This document shows, piece by piece, positions 35,243 through 48,334 of a stretch of 64,000 nucleotides of DNA (position 1 is its first letter; the number at the start of each line of letters is the position of its first letter). Below the pieces are notes generated by a model, which was given only the letters and a program-made list of their open reading frames with translations, was not told the origin of the DNA and ran no database searches. The position numbers and the translations under genes are program-made. The DNA comes from Cryptomeria japonica (taxonomy: Eukaryota > Streptophyta > Pinopsida > Cupressales > Cupressaceae). The stretch is from the NCBI RefSeq assembly GCF_030272615.1, contig NC_081414.1, forward strand, positions 661,116,438 through 661,180,437, in the 5' to 3' direction.

Positions 35243-36597
35243 TGTCATGCCCCCACCAATGACACTAGACCGAACAGTAAACAAATCTTAATTACAAGCT
35301 GGAAATTGTCTTACAATATATAAGACTTCACAATTTCCCCTTAATCGTTAATTATGGTGCTAACAACTATGAAATTAAAGGTTTATGCTATGACAGTGAG
35401 TTTACTAAGAGGAAATGCAGAGGGTGGTTGTTTAGAATAAACAACAATAAATAGACTGTCACTGATGTCATTCAATTCAAGGAAAAAGAAAAGTCAATAT
35501 TCAAAGATGAATTAACTAGCAAGGATTATACATATAGAAGCAGCAACCAGCATTACCAAACCAAACATATGATGCAGATTTGTTTAATGATAAAAGCGAA
35601 CAAGCAATGATCAGTTTTCAAAGCAATGTTTTAAGTCCGGTTCTTATCATGTTGGCCAATTCAGAATTCAATTCATATTAATATAACTGGTCAAGATAAT
35701 TAATTACGATGTGCTAAGGGAAGAGAAGTGTATTCTATCAAAGAAACATATCCTTAAGAAGATGCAATTTGATTATAGTTAGCAATGATTTTCTAAGAGG
35801 TGCGATTTAGAGAAGATTCGCAAGTGAAGGAATACAGTTAACAAATAAGAAGATGTGTCTCTTCAGTTAAGTGTCTATTCAAAAGGATATGATCCTTGGA
35901 TGTAAAGATATATAGAGATTAGAACATGGGATGGAATATATATGGATTGTTCATGAAGAGCATAAAAGAGCACAGCCTGGTACGCTAAGTATCTCTGATG
36001 TCTGTAATGTTGTTCGCTTGTTTCCTTTTTGGATTTAATAAATAAATAAAACTTCAAAACAAGATAAACTATATGACTGCAATAAAGCATTTTTTCCTAA
36101 AAGAACCTGGTTATTAATTAGCATTTGTCTGCACTTAGATTGTCATAATTTATATGATTTCTTATGTAATCAAATTATCAGAAAAAACCCAAATATTAGT
36201 GATTTGATCTTGGATACTTTTGCTAGCGCCTATGGAGGATGAGAATGATTTGTGCAAAGGGAGTGGTGGTCTAATTCCACACCAATCAGTTGGTCCCAAG
36301 ATGGGGTAAGGATCAGTGTCCGGAAACCTTGAGGGAGTTGTCCCAAGATGGGGTTAGGTCCTGCATCCGGAAACCTTGAGGGAGCCTGTTTATAGTTTGG
36401 TTTCTCAGCACCCTAGCACCATAATTACCCTTTCCTCCATTAGGGTTAGGTAGTAATTAGGTTAGACCATGATATAGAGGGTTATGATTTATAATATAAA
36501 GGAATAGTAGTAATAAGCATAATAACATTTGGTATTGCATTCAATGATGTATGACAATTGTTGATAACATGATAGCTTCCAAGTAGGGGACATTACA
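35243..36597 (+). repeat. 5' LTR of the LARD-like element (1,355 bp)
   Basis: Runs from TGTCATGCCCCCACC to 'ggggacattaca'. It matches the 3' LTR along its whole length, apart from the hAT insertion there. Confidence 0.88.
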
Positions 36598-36599
36598 AA

Positions 36600-36611
36600 T
36601 GGTATTAGAGC
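36600..36611 (+). promoter_or_regulatory. Primer-binding site (initiator Met tRNA type)
   Basis: tggtattagagc lies two bases after the 5' LTR. It differs by one base from the usual tggtatcagagc. Confidence 0.8.
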
Positions 36612-36735
36612 ACCGTTCCTGCCAACCTGCGGGACAAACCTACTTTATCTGCCATTCAATTAGGTTTAACTATTTAGGCCACCTCTTAAACAAGTCAAAA
36701 ATAAAATCAAGTAGGCCAACATTGAATTTCTGTGT

Positions 36736-37640
36736 ATGCCTATTGCTACTTCTTGTCTAAGGTATGTTAAGCATGCTTACCTCATGTATATGTGGGTGCT
36801 TTTCTCATGTATACCTTGTGTTTGCTTCATGTTTGATATGTTTTCAGCATGCATGCCTTGTATCTTATGCACATTCAAGTGTTGCCTCATGACTGATGTG
36901 TCTTCAGTGTGTCCACTCCGTGAGTGCCTTTCTCAGGTCTGCTTTGTACCTTGCGTGTATTTATGTGTTGCTTTGTGTCTTACACATGCCTTCGTTTATT
37001 TGTGGATTAATTCATGTCTTACATCCATGCTTCATGCCTTATGTGTATTGATGTTTATTACTTCATGTCTTACATGGATGCTTCATGCTTCTTGCCTTGC
37101 GTGGAATCACATGTATGCTTCATGACTCAAGTGAATTCATGCTCTATGTATATTCAAGTGTATGCTTCATGACAAGCAGATTCATGTGGATGCCTCATGC
37201 TTTATGTGCTATGTGTATTCATGTGTATGCTTCCTGCTTTATGTGCTAAGTGTATTCACGTATATGCTTCATGCTTTATGTGCTACATATTCATGTGTAT
37301 GCTTCATACCTCAAGTGTATTTATGTGTATACTTTATACTTCACGTATATTCATTTGTGCCCTACATGTATTCCTGTGTATGATACATGCCTTACATGTA
37401 TTTGTGTGTATACTTCATGTATACTGTATGCCTTCCATCTATTTACATGGTGACATACCTAACGAGTATCTAGGTGTATGATACGTATGCTTATATGGTT
37501 CACACCTTGTGTATTTACTATTTAGGTGTGTGCTTTGTATCTTATGTGTATTTATGTTTCATGACTTACGTGTAGCTACGTGTATGCTTTGTACCTGACA
37601 TGTATCCATACTACATGTCTTACATGTATTTATGTCTGAC
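36736..37640 (+). repeat. Degenerate 'catgtgtatgcttcatg' repeat array in the LARD interior
   Basis: About 0.9 kb of loosely repeated 'tatgtgtattcatgtgtatg', 'cttcatgcctta' and 'cttacatg' units. Both frames give low-complexity Cys/Tyr/Met/His strings, so the open frames are a by-product. A short stretch of the same type recurs at 46780-46870, on the other side of the nested Copia. Confidence 0.75.
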
Positions 37641-39367
37641 ATGTTTTCTGTAGAACACATGTTTACTACTGAGAGGGAGGGGGGTGAATCAGTAGTAAAT
37701 AAATTTTAAAAACTTATTCAATTAAAACCTCTGAAAAATTTCTTTTAAACTGAATATTGAAATGTGAGTACTAAACTGAAAACTGAAAAGAAACACCATT
37801 CAATGAAGACGAGACACAAGAGTATATGTGGAAACCCAAGATGGGAAAACCACGGTGAGAGATGCTGCTAGGATTTACTGTCCTAATCCAGCCTCACAGT
37901 CAAAACTCCAATTACAATGTTTAAGGGCACCAACCCTAAGGAGTCACCAAACCCCTTTCCTAAGAGCACAGACTCTTCCAACTCCTACTGAACAACCTGA
38001 GCACCAACTTAGATATGAATTCAAAATAATTACAAATTGAAACAATCACCAATATCTTTTTCCTGAATCCAAAATTATCGGAAAGTTATTGTATCAATCT
38101 GAATATCAACTTCTACAGTGTCTCAGCATTACAACATACAGAAAGCATATGTTTTAGTTATAAGGTATGCTGATGAATTGACACAGTCAAGATGTCTCTG
38201 TATTTCTGAAACAAATCCGCACAGTAAGATTTTCCGAATCTGGGGGTGACCCATGTAGTTCAGCAGTTAAAACATTTGCTTGGTGAAACCGCCACCAAGG
38301 TTCAAACCCCCGCTGGGCCGTTATGCTCGCAGGCTTGGTACCTTCGCTGGGCTGGTGAGCTCGCGGATTTGAACAGCAATAGTGTTCGGCACCTTAAAAA
38401 AGTGCCTCTTACCGATAAAAAAGAAATCAAATCTGCACTGATGTATATTCTGAACAAGGTCAATACAAACTGATAAAAAATCTGAATGCTGTTAATGATG
38501 TTTTGCAAACATTCAATGCTCTTTCCAACCCAAATAATCACCACATGATTGAGATTGAATAATGTCAAAAAGAATTATTAAAATCAGGCACTATAGAATG
38601 AAAGATTTATACCATTCAATCTGCCATCAAAAACTACTTTTCATGCAGCACCAACACTCTTACTATAATCTGATGTATGATATCTTCAAGTTCTATTCTT
38701 CAGTCATACATCATCCTCTCTGCAATCTCTTTATCAGTTTCATATCTAAAATAAACTTTCTCAGTCAAAACATCAATCTTTCAGAATAGCCAATTCAATA
38801 CCGTTTTGCACATTTCATCTAATTTGCTTTATCACACAGCAAGCATATTTAAAAGCCTTCTCATATAACCGAACTAGTGTAGTTGGTTGAAAAAGGTTAC
38901 AACTGTTTTCAACCACACCAAACTTCCTTAACCGAATGCAACCAAAGAAGACAAGTGGCAATGGTTTGCAACTTGTTTGATCAAGAAGAAGAATTGCTAA
39001 TGAATATTGAACAAAAGGAAGTTAAAACCACCTTCTCTTCTCGGTTGTAACTATCCCATATTTGACTAATCCAAACCGAACTTAAACTAATACAAACCAC
39101 AAAACAGAAATGTTTATGGCTTATATTATCAATGTCTTTTGTTCAAAGGTTTTCTTGATTTCCACGAATCATAACACAACCAGTGGCAATGAGTTATAAG
39201 AAGAACGGAATCAGACAATCAGTTTGATCAACTAGATTTGTGGCCCAAAACAGATCAGCATATCATCTTCCAAGAATAATCTGAAATCCTAAGTTACTGG
39301 TTCGGATTCGGATTCGGGTATGGATTTGCGGATTTGGCAATTTTTTTTTTCTTGGGTACGTGTACGG
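37641..39367. other. LARD interior without genes
   Basis: Starts with a G-rich purine run (gagagggaggggggtgaatcagt, 37670-37692) that looks like the end of another LTR element. The rest is AT-rich non-coding DNA containing a SINE (38242-38423) and short 'ttcggattcggattcggg' repeats at 39300-39330. Confidence 0.45.
38242..38423 (+). mobile_element. tRNA-derived SINE
   Basis: A tRNA-like head (gggggtgacccatgtagttc) has an A-box-like 'tagttcagcagttaa' and the B box ggttcaaaccc (38299-38309). A body of about 100 bp follows, ending in 'cttaccgat' plus an A run (38410-38422). A weak 6-bp flank repeat (aatctg) may be the target duplication. The tail motif matches the LINE at 5860-12928. Confidence 0.8.
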
Positions 39368-40208
39368 TGTCGATGATTGTAGCTTCGGTCAGATTAATCT
39401 AACCAATGAAGTCATACAAGTGAACAATTGATATCTATCCTTTCACATAGTTGATTGATGTATTTACCTTGATTATGTTAAATCATGATTATAAATAATC
39501 ATGTATATATATTTAATGATATATATATAGATATATATAATTAAATATACACATACATGATTATTATATAAATCATGTTATTCTGGAAACGATTATAATC
39601 ATCATCACCGATCTATGATTAAATGATAAAGAGAATTGATCATACAATGGATCGATTAAAGATCATTATGTGCTTAACCATTAATGAAGTCGATTATGTA
39701 AATTGATGAATCTGTTTGTATTGATTAAGAAGTCTAAACCAATATCGATCATGGAAATCGATGTCTATTTTATACGGACTACAATCATGATTCGATTATA
39801 AGAATCGGTTTATGAATATCTTTATATTGATCAATGGAATGATCAATATAATTGATCATTCTGCTAAAACGTTTCGGTATATAACATGCGTTTAATATAA
39901 AACGATAACTAAATCGTTCATCGCTGTTTATGAAGTATGTCTATGAAGAGACACGACTCCATGTGAACTATGTCCACGTGGAGGCATGTCTATTCATAAG
40001 ACATCTAACCAAACATATATATGGATGAAATCGATTCAAATGGCAAACACAGAAATCAATAAGTGCAAGCCAAAGACATCTAATATATTTTGATCAAAAT
40101 TGAACTAAGAGTATTCTTATTATCACAGCGATATTATTAAAGACATAGTTAATAAATATATTCAAATAGACAAAGCAATAACAGAAAACAAATCTGATTA
40201 CTTTAACA
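39368..40208 (+). repeat. 5' LTR of the Copia element (841 bp)
   Basis: Starts TGTCGATGATTGTAGC and ends 'attactttaaca'. It contains a TA-rich microsatellite near 39506-39540. Confidence 0.95.
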
Positions 40209-40307
40209 TGGTATCAGAGCCAGTCTAAGGAAGATCCGATCAGATTTGAAACTAAAAATCATCGAGACTATCATTGAATCCTAGAAAATCACATTCCTTT
40301 CTTCGAA

Positions 40308-43300
40308 ATGACAAGCGGAGTTAGATTTGAAGATCGTCTTGAAGGAGCCTCAAACTTCGTATCATGGAAGTTTAGGATTATGCTTACTTTGAAAGAGAAT
40401 GAATTAGATTCATTTGTAAAAGGAGTTGTACTTGAACCGGATGAAGAAAACGAGAAACTTCAACGGAACAAAAATAATAGCAAAGCCATGAAGGTGTTAG
40501 TAGATGCCGTCAGAGATCACATTGTTCCAATTATCTCTAAGTTTGACACAACATACCACATGTTCAAATCCCTTGAGAGCATGTATGAGATAAACAACAC
40601 CAACAGGGCTCTCACACTGAAAAGACAACTTCATCATGTGAAAATGAATAAAGGAGAATCAGTTACATCATACTTTATGAGGATAACAGAGCTAAGGGAC
40701 CAGCTCTCTACCATTGGCCATCAAATCGAAAGCAAAGAGTTAACAATGCTCACTCTAAATGGACTCCCAACATCATGGGAATCATTTATTCAGGGAATAA
40801 GTGCTCGTTCAAAACTTCCCAAGTTCGATCTATTAAAAATAGATTGTATTCAAGAAGAATCCAGATTAATCACAAGGGGGATTAATCAAAGTACCACAAA
40901 TGAAGACATTCATGTGCTAAACTCTCATTCTCACAAGAAGGGGAAGAAAAGGAACTTCAAAAGAAAGAAGGAAAAAAGTGCAAATGGGAAATGCTCATCT
41001 AAAAGAAGAAGGGACATGTCTCAAGTGCAGTGCTTTAGATGCGACAAGTATTGACATTATGCTATGAAGTGTCCGGATAGGCCAAAACCTCAAGCCTCTA
41101 TTGCTGAAGTTGAGAAGGCTAGCATGGAAAATGACTCCGAGAAACTTGTTTTCTATTTAGTCTTATCAAGCCAAGTATCAACAGGCCTTAGCACCTAGAT
41201 AATTGATAGTGGGGCGTCACGTCATATCACCGGATTCAGAGAACATCTAGACAATCTAGTGAAGAATTCAGATGAGGAAGTGACTATTGGGGATGATACT
41301 AACTATCCAGTACAAGGAATTGGAACCTGCACCATAAATCTAAAGTCAAGCATCTCTCTTCATCTTACAGGTGTATCGTTTGTACCTGGGATAAAGAGAA
41401 ACTTAGTTTCCATCTCGGCACTTGAAGATAAAGGATACAAAATAACCTTTATGGAAGGGAAAGTCCTGACATGGCCCAAGAACTCAACCATAAAAAGGGC
41501 TCATATGATTGGGGTTAGACATGGATGCCTTTATAAACTTTGTACTTCTCCCTCTCAAGCCCTAATACATGAATCTACTAATACAAACGAGATTTGGCAT
41601 AGAAGATTAGGACATCTCCACTTTCGTGCCTTTCCTTCCATAGAGAAAATGGTAATAGGCTTACCTAAGCTCAAACCAGAACTTGAAGGAACATGCAAGG
41701 GTTGTGCCTTGGGAAAGAATACAAAAGGGACTTTTCACAATAGTAATAGTAAATCAAAAAATATACTAGAACTCATTCATTCTAATTTATGTGGACCCAT
41801 GTCTGTAGCCTCTATAGGAGGATTCTTGTATTATATTATCTTTGTAGATGATTTCTCTAGGAAAACATGGATATATTTCTTAAAATGTAAAGAGTCTGAA
41901 GAAATCTATATGAGATTTAAGGAATTTAAAACTCTCACAGAAAGCATGTCAGGAAATAGAATCAAAACATTAAGAACAGACAATGGGGGGGAATATATTT
42001 CAGAAATGTTTAAGGACTTTTGTGTTAATGCTGGGATTAAGAGGGAGTTTACAGTTCCTTATAATCCACAACAAAACGAGGTGGCAGAAAGAAAGAATAG
42101 GACTATTGTTGAAGCTGCTAAAGCCATGATGTATGATCAAAACTTAGAAACTTCATTTTGGGCTGAAGCCTCTAGGACTGCTGTCTACATCCAGAATAGG
42201 TGTCCTCATTCACTTCTAGATAACAAAACTCCTGAAGAAGCATTCACTGGAATCAAACTCGTCATAAGTCATTTAAGAATCTTTGGTTGTCCAGTCTACA
42301 TTCATGTACCTAAGGAAAAGAGGTCTAAGTTAGAGCCCTCAGGTAGGAAGGGAATATTTGTGGGCTATAGTGAAACATCTAAAGCCTACAGGATCTACAT
42401 ACTTGGACAAAGATTGATTGAACTTAGCAGGGATGTTATCTTTGAGGAAGACATTGCTTTTAGAAGATCCACAAGCACTCATGAGAGAGAAGATCAAGAG
42501 CCTCCTCAAAATATGGAAAAGGATCATGCTCCTGAGATTTAGAGGGAGACTCATGAAGTCATGGAAAATTAAGATCAAAGTGAACCCTTGAATGAACCTA
42601 ATAACACAAATGCAAATCGAAAGAGACCGCTTTGGGCTAAGAAAATGATTCGAGAAGCTGAGAATTATGCAGCACCGAAGGGAACCTTCAGAGAAAGCAA
42701 AAGACCTCACAGATACTCCAGCTATGTTGCTTTGATGGGTGAGATCATTAAGTCAGAACCATCCAGTGTTGAAGAAGCTATAGATCTTCAAGTTTGGAAA
42801 GATGCTATGACAAAAGAGTATCAATCCATTATTAAGAATGATGTCTGGGACATTGTACCCAGACCAAAAGGAAAATCAGTGGTAACATCAAAATGGCTCT
42901 TCAAAATTAAGCATGTTGCAGATGGTAGCATTGAAAAATACAAAGCACGGTTTGTTGCCAGAGGCTTCTCTCAGGAAGAGGGAATTGATTATGAAGAGAC
43001 ATTTGCTCTTGTTGCGCGATATACTTCCGTCAGAGCTGTGATTACTATTGCTGCATCAAAGGGATGGAAAATCCATCAAATGGACGTAAAGACTGCTTTT
43101 CTAAATGGTGTAATAGCAACTTGAAGGATTTGTTATACATGAAGCCAGTTCACATGTTTGTAGATTAAATAAGGCACTGTATGGGCTTAAACAGGCCCCT
43201 CGAGCTTGTTTTGAGAGGATTGATAAATACCTTTTGGGCCTGGGGTTCTTCAAAAACGATGCAGACCCAAATCTCTACTTCAAAGTAATTAATGGCGAAA

Positions 43301-44268
43301 TGTTGATTCTTATCTTATATGTCGATGACCTATTGATTATAGGAGAAGATCACTTAATTACCAAATGTAAGCAAGACCTAGCATCAGAGTTTGATAGGAA
43401 GGATCTAGGTGTTTTACATGACTTTCTTGGATTAGAGGTTTGGCAACAAGTTGATGGTATCACCTTGAATCAAGGAAAGTACACTATTGACATTCTGAAG
43501 AGATTTGGAATGATGGAGTGTAAACCCATGACTACACCCATGGAAACAAACTTGCACAAGTTGAAGGAAGCAGCAGCAGACTCAGAATTTGCAGATCCCA
43601 CTCTATATAGGCAGATGATCGGATCCTTGATGTATTTGGTCAACACTAGACCTGACATCTGTTGTGCAATAAATTCACTCAGTCAATTTATGTGTGAACC
43701 AAAGCAGATACATCTGGTTGCAGCAAAACACATTCTGAGATACCTACGAGGCACTATTGGATATGGTCTCAAATACAAAAATATAGACCTAGATTTACAT
43801 GGGTACACTGACTCAGATTGGGCTGGAAGTGTGGTTGATAGGAAGAGCACATCAAGATGTTTCTTCAGCTTAGGATCAACTATGATCTCATGGATTAGTA
43901 GGCAACAATCCTCAGTTGCACAGAGCTCCACAGAAGCTGAGTACATTGCAGCCTCTATGGGGGCAAGAGAAGTGGTATGGCTAAAGAAATTACTTGTAGG
44001 ATTGTTTGGTGAATCTTTGAATCCTACTATCATCCATTGTGACAATCAGAGCTGCATAAAACTTTCAGTGAATCCAGTGTTCCATGATAGATCGAAGCAT
44101 ATTGAGATTCCTTATCACTATGTTAGGGACATGGTAGAAAGGAATGTGATTCAGTTGAAATATGTTAGTACAAGTGATCAAACAACACACATTCTCACCA
44201 AGCCTCTCTCCAAGACAAAGGTGGAACACTTTCGAAATAAACTTGGTATGGTTGAAAATGTAAATTAA
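40308..44268 (+). pseudogene. Copia gag-pol polyprotein (disrupted)
   Basis: The order is the Copia one: gag, protease, integrase, reverse transcriptase, RNase H. Gag (GASNFVSWKFRIMLTLKE) ends in a CCHC knuckle, CFRCDKY-stop-HYAMKC, where the Gly codon is TGA (41052). The protease shows IIDSGASRHIT, preceded by a TAG stop (41196). The pre-integrase zinc region has IWHRRLGHLH and CKGCALGK. The integrase core shows VDDFSRKTW, TDNGGEY and NEVAERKNRT. Reverse transcriptase has [23 protein letters not shown] and YVDDLLIIG. RNase H has DSDWAGSVVDRKSTS and STEAEYIA. Further lesions are stops at 42540 and 42570, and a small deletion with a frameshift at about 43120. It has five visible lesions and is otherwise well preserved. 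Confidence 0.95.
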
Positions 44269-44269
44269 A

Positions 44270-44858
44270 TTTGAGATTGAGTCTATTATTTGTACTAATA
44301 TTTAAAAGATGTTTAATGTGTAAACTCTTTTGTCATGTGTGTGTGATTCCATGACTTCATGGACCCCCTGTGAACATTGTTGAAAGGTGACGACTTTTCA
44401 ATAATGAACACTTGTAATAAATTGATATTGTAAGGTGACGATTTTACAATGATCAACTTCATTATCATGATGGGTATCATGAGACTTGATATCCGTGGAC
44501 ATGCCATGATAGTTAATATCTCTAAAGATATTATGGTAGATATCATGAGACTTGATATCGTTAATAAAACCTAAATGTTTTAAGAGATAGTCATGGTGGA
44601 TGTTATGTGACTTAATATCCGTGGATATGCCATGATCTGATATCCTTTATGGTAGGCATCATGAGACATGATGCCAGTGTACATACCATAAAATGGATAC
44701 TTTGTGAGTTATGGTGAATATCATGTGACTTGATATTCTTGTGTTCTTACCATAAACTCCAGATATCACGATGAGGTGATATCTCCTCCTCTACACAATA
44801 AATGGACATATTGTGTTTCATTATTGGATAGATTTAATCCTCCCTAGCTAAGAGGGAG
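44270..44858 (+). repeat. Copia 3' leader with degenerate palindromic tandem repeats
   Basis: Between the RNase H stop and the 3' LTR are about five diverged units of 50-70 bp. Each carries 'tatcatgagacttgatat(c)' near 'gtggacatgccatgat'. The inner part is a dyad (gatatcatgag...cttgatatc) that could form hairpins. The polypurine tract is at 44850-44858. Confidence 0.7.
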
Positions 44859-45709
44859 TGTTGATGATTGTAGCTTCGGTCAGATTAATCTAACCAATGA
44901 AGTCATACAAGTGAACAATTGATATCTATCCTTTCACGTAGTTGATTGATGTATTTACCTTAATGATGTTACATCATGATTATAAATAATCATGTATATA
45001 TATATATATATATTTAATGATATATATATAGATATGTATCATTAAATATACACATACATGATTATTATATAAATCATGTTATTCTGGAAACGATTATAAT
45101 CATCATCACCGATCTATGATTAAATGATAAAGAGAATCGATCATATAATGGATCGATTAAAGATCATTATGTGCTTAACCATTAATGAAGTCGATTATGT
45201 AAACCGATGAATCTGTTTGTATTGATTAAGAAGTCTAAACCAATATCGATCATGGAAATCGATGTCTATGTTATACGGACTACAATCATGATTCGATTAT
45301 AAGAATCGGTTTATGAATATCAATATATTGATCAATGGAATGATCAATATAATCGATCATTTTGCTAAAACGTTTCGGTATTTAACATGCGTTTAATATA
45401 AAATGATAACTAAATCGTTCATCGCTGTTTAGGAAGTATGTCTATGAAGAGACATGACTCCACGTGAACTATGTTCACATGGAGGCATGTCTATTCATAA
45501 GACATCTAACCAAACATATATATGGATGAAATTGACTCAAATGGCAAACACAGAAATCAATAAGTGCAAGCCAAAGACATCTAATATATTCTGATCAATG
45601 TTGAACTAAGAGTATTCTTATTATCACAGCGATATTGTTGAAGACATAGTTAATAAATATATTCAAATTGACAAAGCAATAACAGAAAACAAATCTGATT
45701 ACTTTAACA
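44859..45709 (+). repeat. 3' LTR of the Copia element (851 bp)
   Basis: Partner of 39368-40208, about 96% similar by eye, with a longer (ta)n run near 44996-45012. Target duplication tacgg follows. Confidence 0.95.
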
Positions 45710-47389
45710 TACGGGTTTGTCCGTACACACACACACACACACATTACATATATGTTCAAACATTAAAATTATAAAAGATTAATTATATAATTTATAAACT
45801 ATCATTACCATTATTGATTATTACAATGATATAATCCATACAAAAATGAAATATACAATGTGACTGCTGCGATGATATATTACAGCAGTTATAAACATAT
45901 CAGATATTACAGAGAATAACATAATACAACATCATTCAACCACGAAAAAAGGACCCTAAGTTAGAGCACGACAAAGATGAATAAGAATAAAATTAGGACA
46001 TAAGGATGAACAGAATAAGGACATAAATAAAAGTAGATCTGCAGTAGTCTAGAATAAACTTGGTGCGATAGAACAAGAGAATATATGAGCAGCCTTATGT
46101 ACAGGTTAAGAACAGAATTCAGAGCAGACCGGTGAAGCATATTGGAAAAGATCAGAGAGACATGGGTTTACATGTTAAAAAAATATTAAAAAAAGTGTTT
46201 TTTTATTGTTTTTTGTGTTTTTATGACCCATGGGCCCCGTTTTTGGGAACCCACGGGCCTGGGTTCTCCCTGGGTTCCACCCGGGTCCTACCCAGGTGGA
46301 TGGGTTCTCTGTGGGTCATTGGGTTTCATCCGGGTCCTGCTCAGGTGGATGGGTTCTCTGTGGGTCCTGTTGGGTTTCACCCGGGTTCTGCCCAGATGGA
46401 ACCCGAGACCAGGACGGGCAAGAACCAGGACCCGGACCCAGCCTAAAATGCCAAGTACCGGTATCTTAGCTGAAATCCTTTCCATATTATCATCAACGTC
46501 ACATGTTTTGCAGATTAGAGCAATATTGCTGAATTCTGGTACGATCCATGTTAAATTAAAATGACCTAGAATGAGAAAGTCTGTTTATTGTAAAAAAAAT
46601 CCTGCTGTCTTATAACAGTGTCTTTCATACTGACAGATTCGATACATAGAAAACCTTCATGAAGACATATAAGTACATTGCTTCAGATTATAAGACTGTA
46701 TCTTAGCATCATTTGACATCAATGACAAATACTAATGCCAACATTTTCTAAGCGTAATTACTCAAGGTAGGTATGCGCCTTTCTAATACATGCCTTGTGT
46801 TTTGCACATGCTTCGTAACTTACTTGTATATGGTTCATATCTAATGTGTTTATGATTACTATAGTCATGTTTCTATCATCATAAAGATTTCTATTTTTGG
46901 TTGATCTAGAATACATATATAACTAAGAGCAAACCATTTGAGAGATGGATCTATTTAGGGAAGAACATTGCAATTGAGGTCATAGATGTGTAATGCTTCT
47001 AATCCTCTTCTCAATAAATGGGAAGTTAACCCTTGCTCTGACTTGAAGAGATGATCATAACATCATGCGAGCATTGGGCTAACCAAATCAATTTCATGTG
47101 TCTATGATTGATTACACTTCAAGGTGACCTTGTTCCTTCTCTTAGAAGATGAGAGAAATCCTGTCTTAAAATTACAGGCTTTGCGAATCTCCAATCATTG
47201 ATAACTCATAGTGAATTAGGGACAGAGATATATGCCCTGAGACAATATCCAAGTTGCACAGTGGAAGCTAATTATATCACAAGGAGGATCTAAGGATTAG
47301 TTTAGGGACCCTCATATTAGTAGATGACTCAATTTGAGAAAATTAAAATTGACATTGCTTGAGGACAAGCAATTTCGGGAAGGGCGGAC
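45710..47389. other. LARD interior right of the Copia insertion
   Basis: Non-coding. It holds an (ac)n microsatellite at 45724-45742, a GC-rich tandem repeat at 46246-46393, a short piece of the 'atgcttcatg' type repeat at 46780-46870 and a Gypsy-like terminal stretch before the 3' LTR. No gene is visible. Confidence 0.55.
46246..46393 (+). repeat. GC-rich 49-bp tandem repeat (about 3 units)
   Basis: Units beginning 'ggtggatgggttctctgtgg' at 46295 and 46344 give a period of 49 bp, with a weaker unit before them. They are packed with 'acccgggt' dyads and stand out from the AT-rich surroundings. The open frames through it are by-products. Confidence 0.8.
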
Positions 47390-48334
47390 TGTTGTGTTCC
47401 CACCAATGGCACTAGATTGAACAGTAAACAAATCTTAATCAGAAGCTGGAAATTGTCTTACAATATGTAAGACTTCACAATTTCCCCTTATTCTTTAATT
47501 ATAGTGCTAGCAACGATGAAATTAAAGGTTTATGTTATGATAGCGAGTTTACGAAGAGGAAACTCAGAGGGTGGTTGTTTAGAATAAACAACAATTAATA
47601 GACTGTCACTTATGTCATTTGATTCAAGGAAAAAGAAAAGTCAATATTCAAAGATGAATTAACTAGCAAGGATTATTCATATAGAAGCAGCGATCAGCAT
47701 TACCAAACCAAACATACAATGCACATTTGTTTAATGATAAAAATGAACAAGCAATGATCAGTTTTTAAAGCAATGTATTAAGTCTGGTTCTTATCATGCT
47801 GGGCAATTCAGAATTTAATTAATATTAATATAACCGGCCAAGATAATTAAGTATGATGTGCTAAGGGAATAGAATTATATTCTATCAAAGAAACATAACC
47901 TTAAGAAGATGCAATTTGATTATAGTTAGCAATGATTTTCTAAGAGGTGCGATTTAGAGAAGATTTGCAAGTGAAGGAATGCAATTAGCAAATAAGAAGA
48001 TGTGTCTCTTCAATTAAGTGTCTATTCAAAAGGATGTGATCCTTGGATGTAAAGATATATAGAGATTAGAACGTGGGGTGGAATATATATGGATGGTTCA
48101 TGAAGAGCATAAAAACGCACAACCTAGTATGCTAAATATTCTCTGATGTCTGCATTGTTGTTCACTTGTTTCCTTTTTGGATTAATAAATAAATGAAACT
48201 TCAGAATAAGATAAACTATATGACTGAAATAAAACATTTTTTCCTAAAAGAACCTGGTTATTAATTAGCATTTGTCTGCAGTTAGAATATCATGATTTAT
48301 ATGATTTTTTATGTAATTGTATATCAGAAACATA

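Larger units (their letters stand above)
39368..45709 (+). mobile_element. Full-length Ty1/Copia retrotransposon nested in the LARD-like element
   Basis: Complete structure. The 5' LTR is 39368-40208, followed directly by the primer-binding site tggtatcagagcca (40209). Then come gag-pol (40308-44268), a repeat-rich 3' leader, the polypurine tract aagagggag and the 3' LTR 44859-45709. The target duplication tacgg is exact on both sides (39363-39367 and 45710-45714). By eye the LTRs differ at about 30 positions over 840 bp plus a TA-repeat indel, so the insertion is fairly young but not brand new. A solo LTR of the same family lies at 29278-30181. Confidence 0.97.

Noticed and set aside
36736-37481. 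Overlapping open frames rich in Cys, Met and Tyr
   Set aside because: They arise from the degenerate 'catgtgtatgcttcatg' repeat in several frames at once. No conserved domain and no plausible start context.
38242-38315. Functional tRNA gene
   Set aside because: A- and B-box-like sequences are present, but the acceptor and anticodon stems do not pair properly and a SINE body with a poly(A) tail follows.
38246-38473. Plus-strand open frame of 75 codons
   Set aside because: It runs through the tRNA-derived SINE and its tail. It is a by-product.
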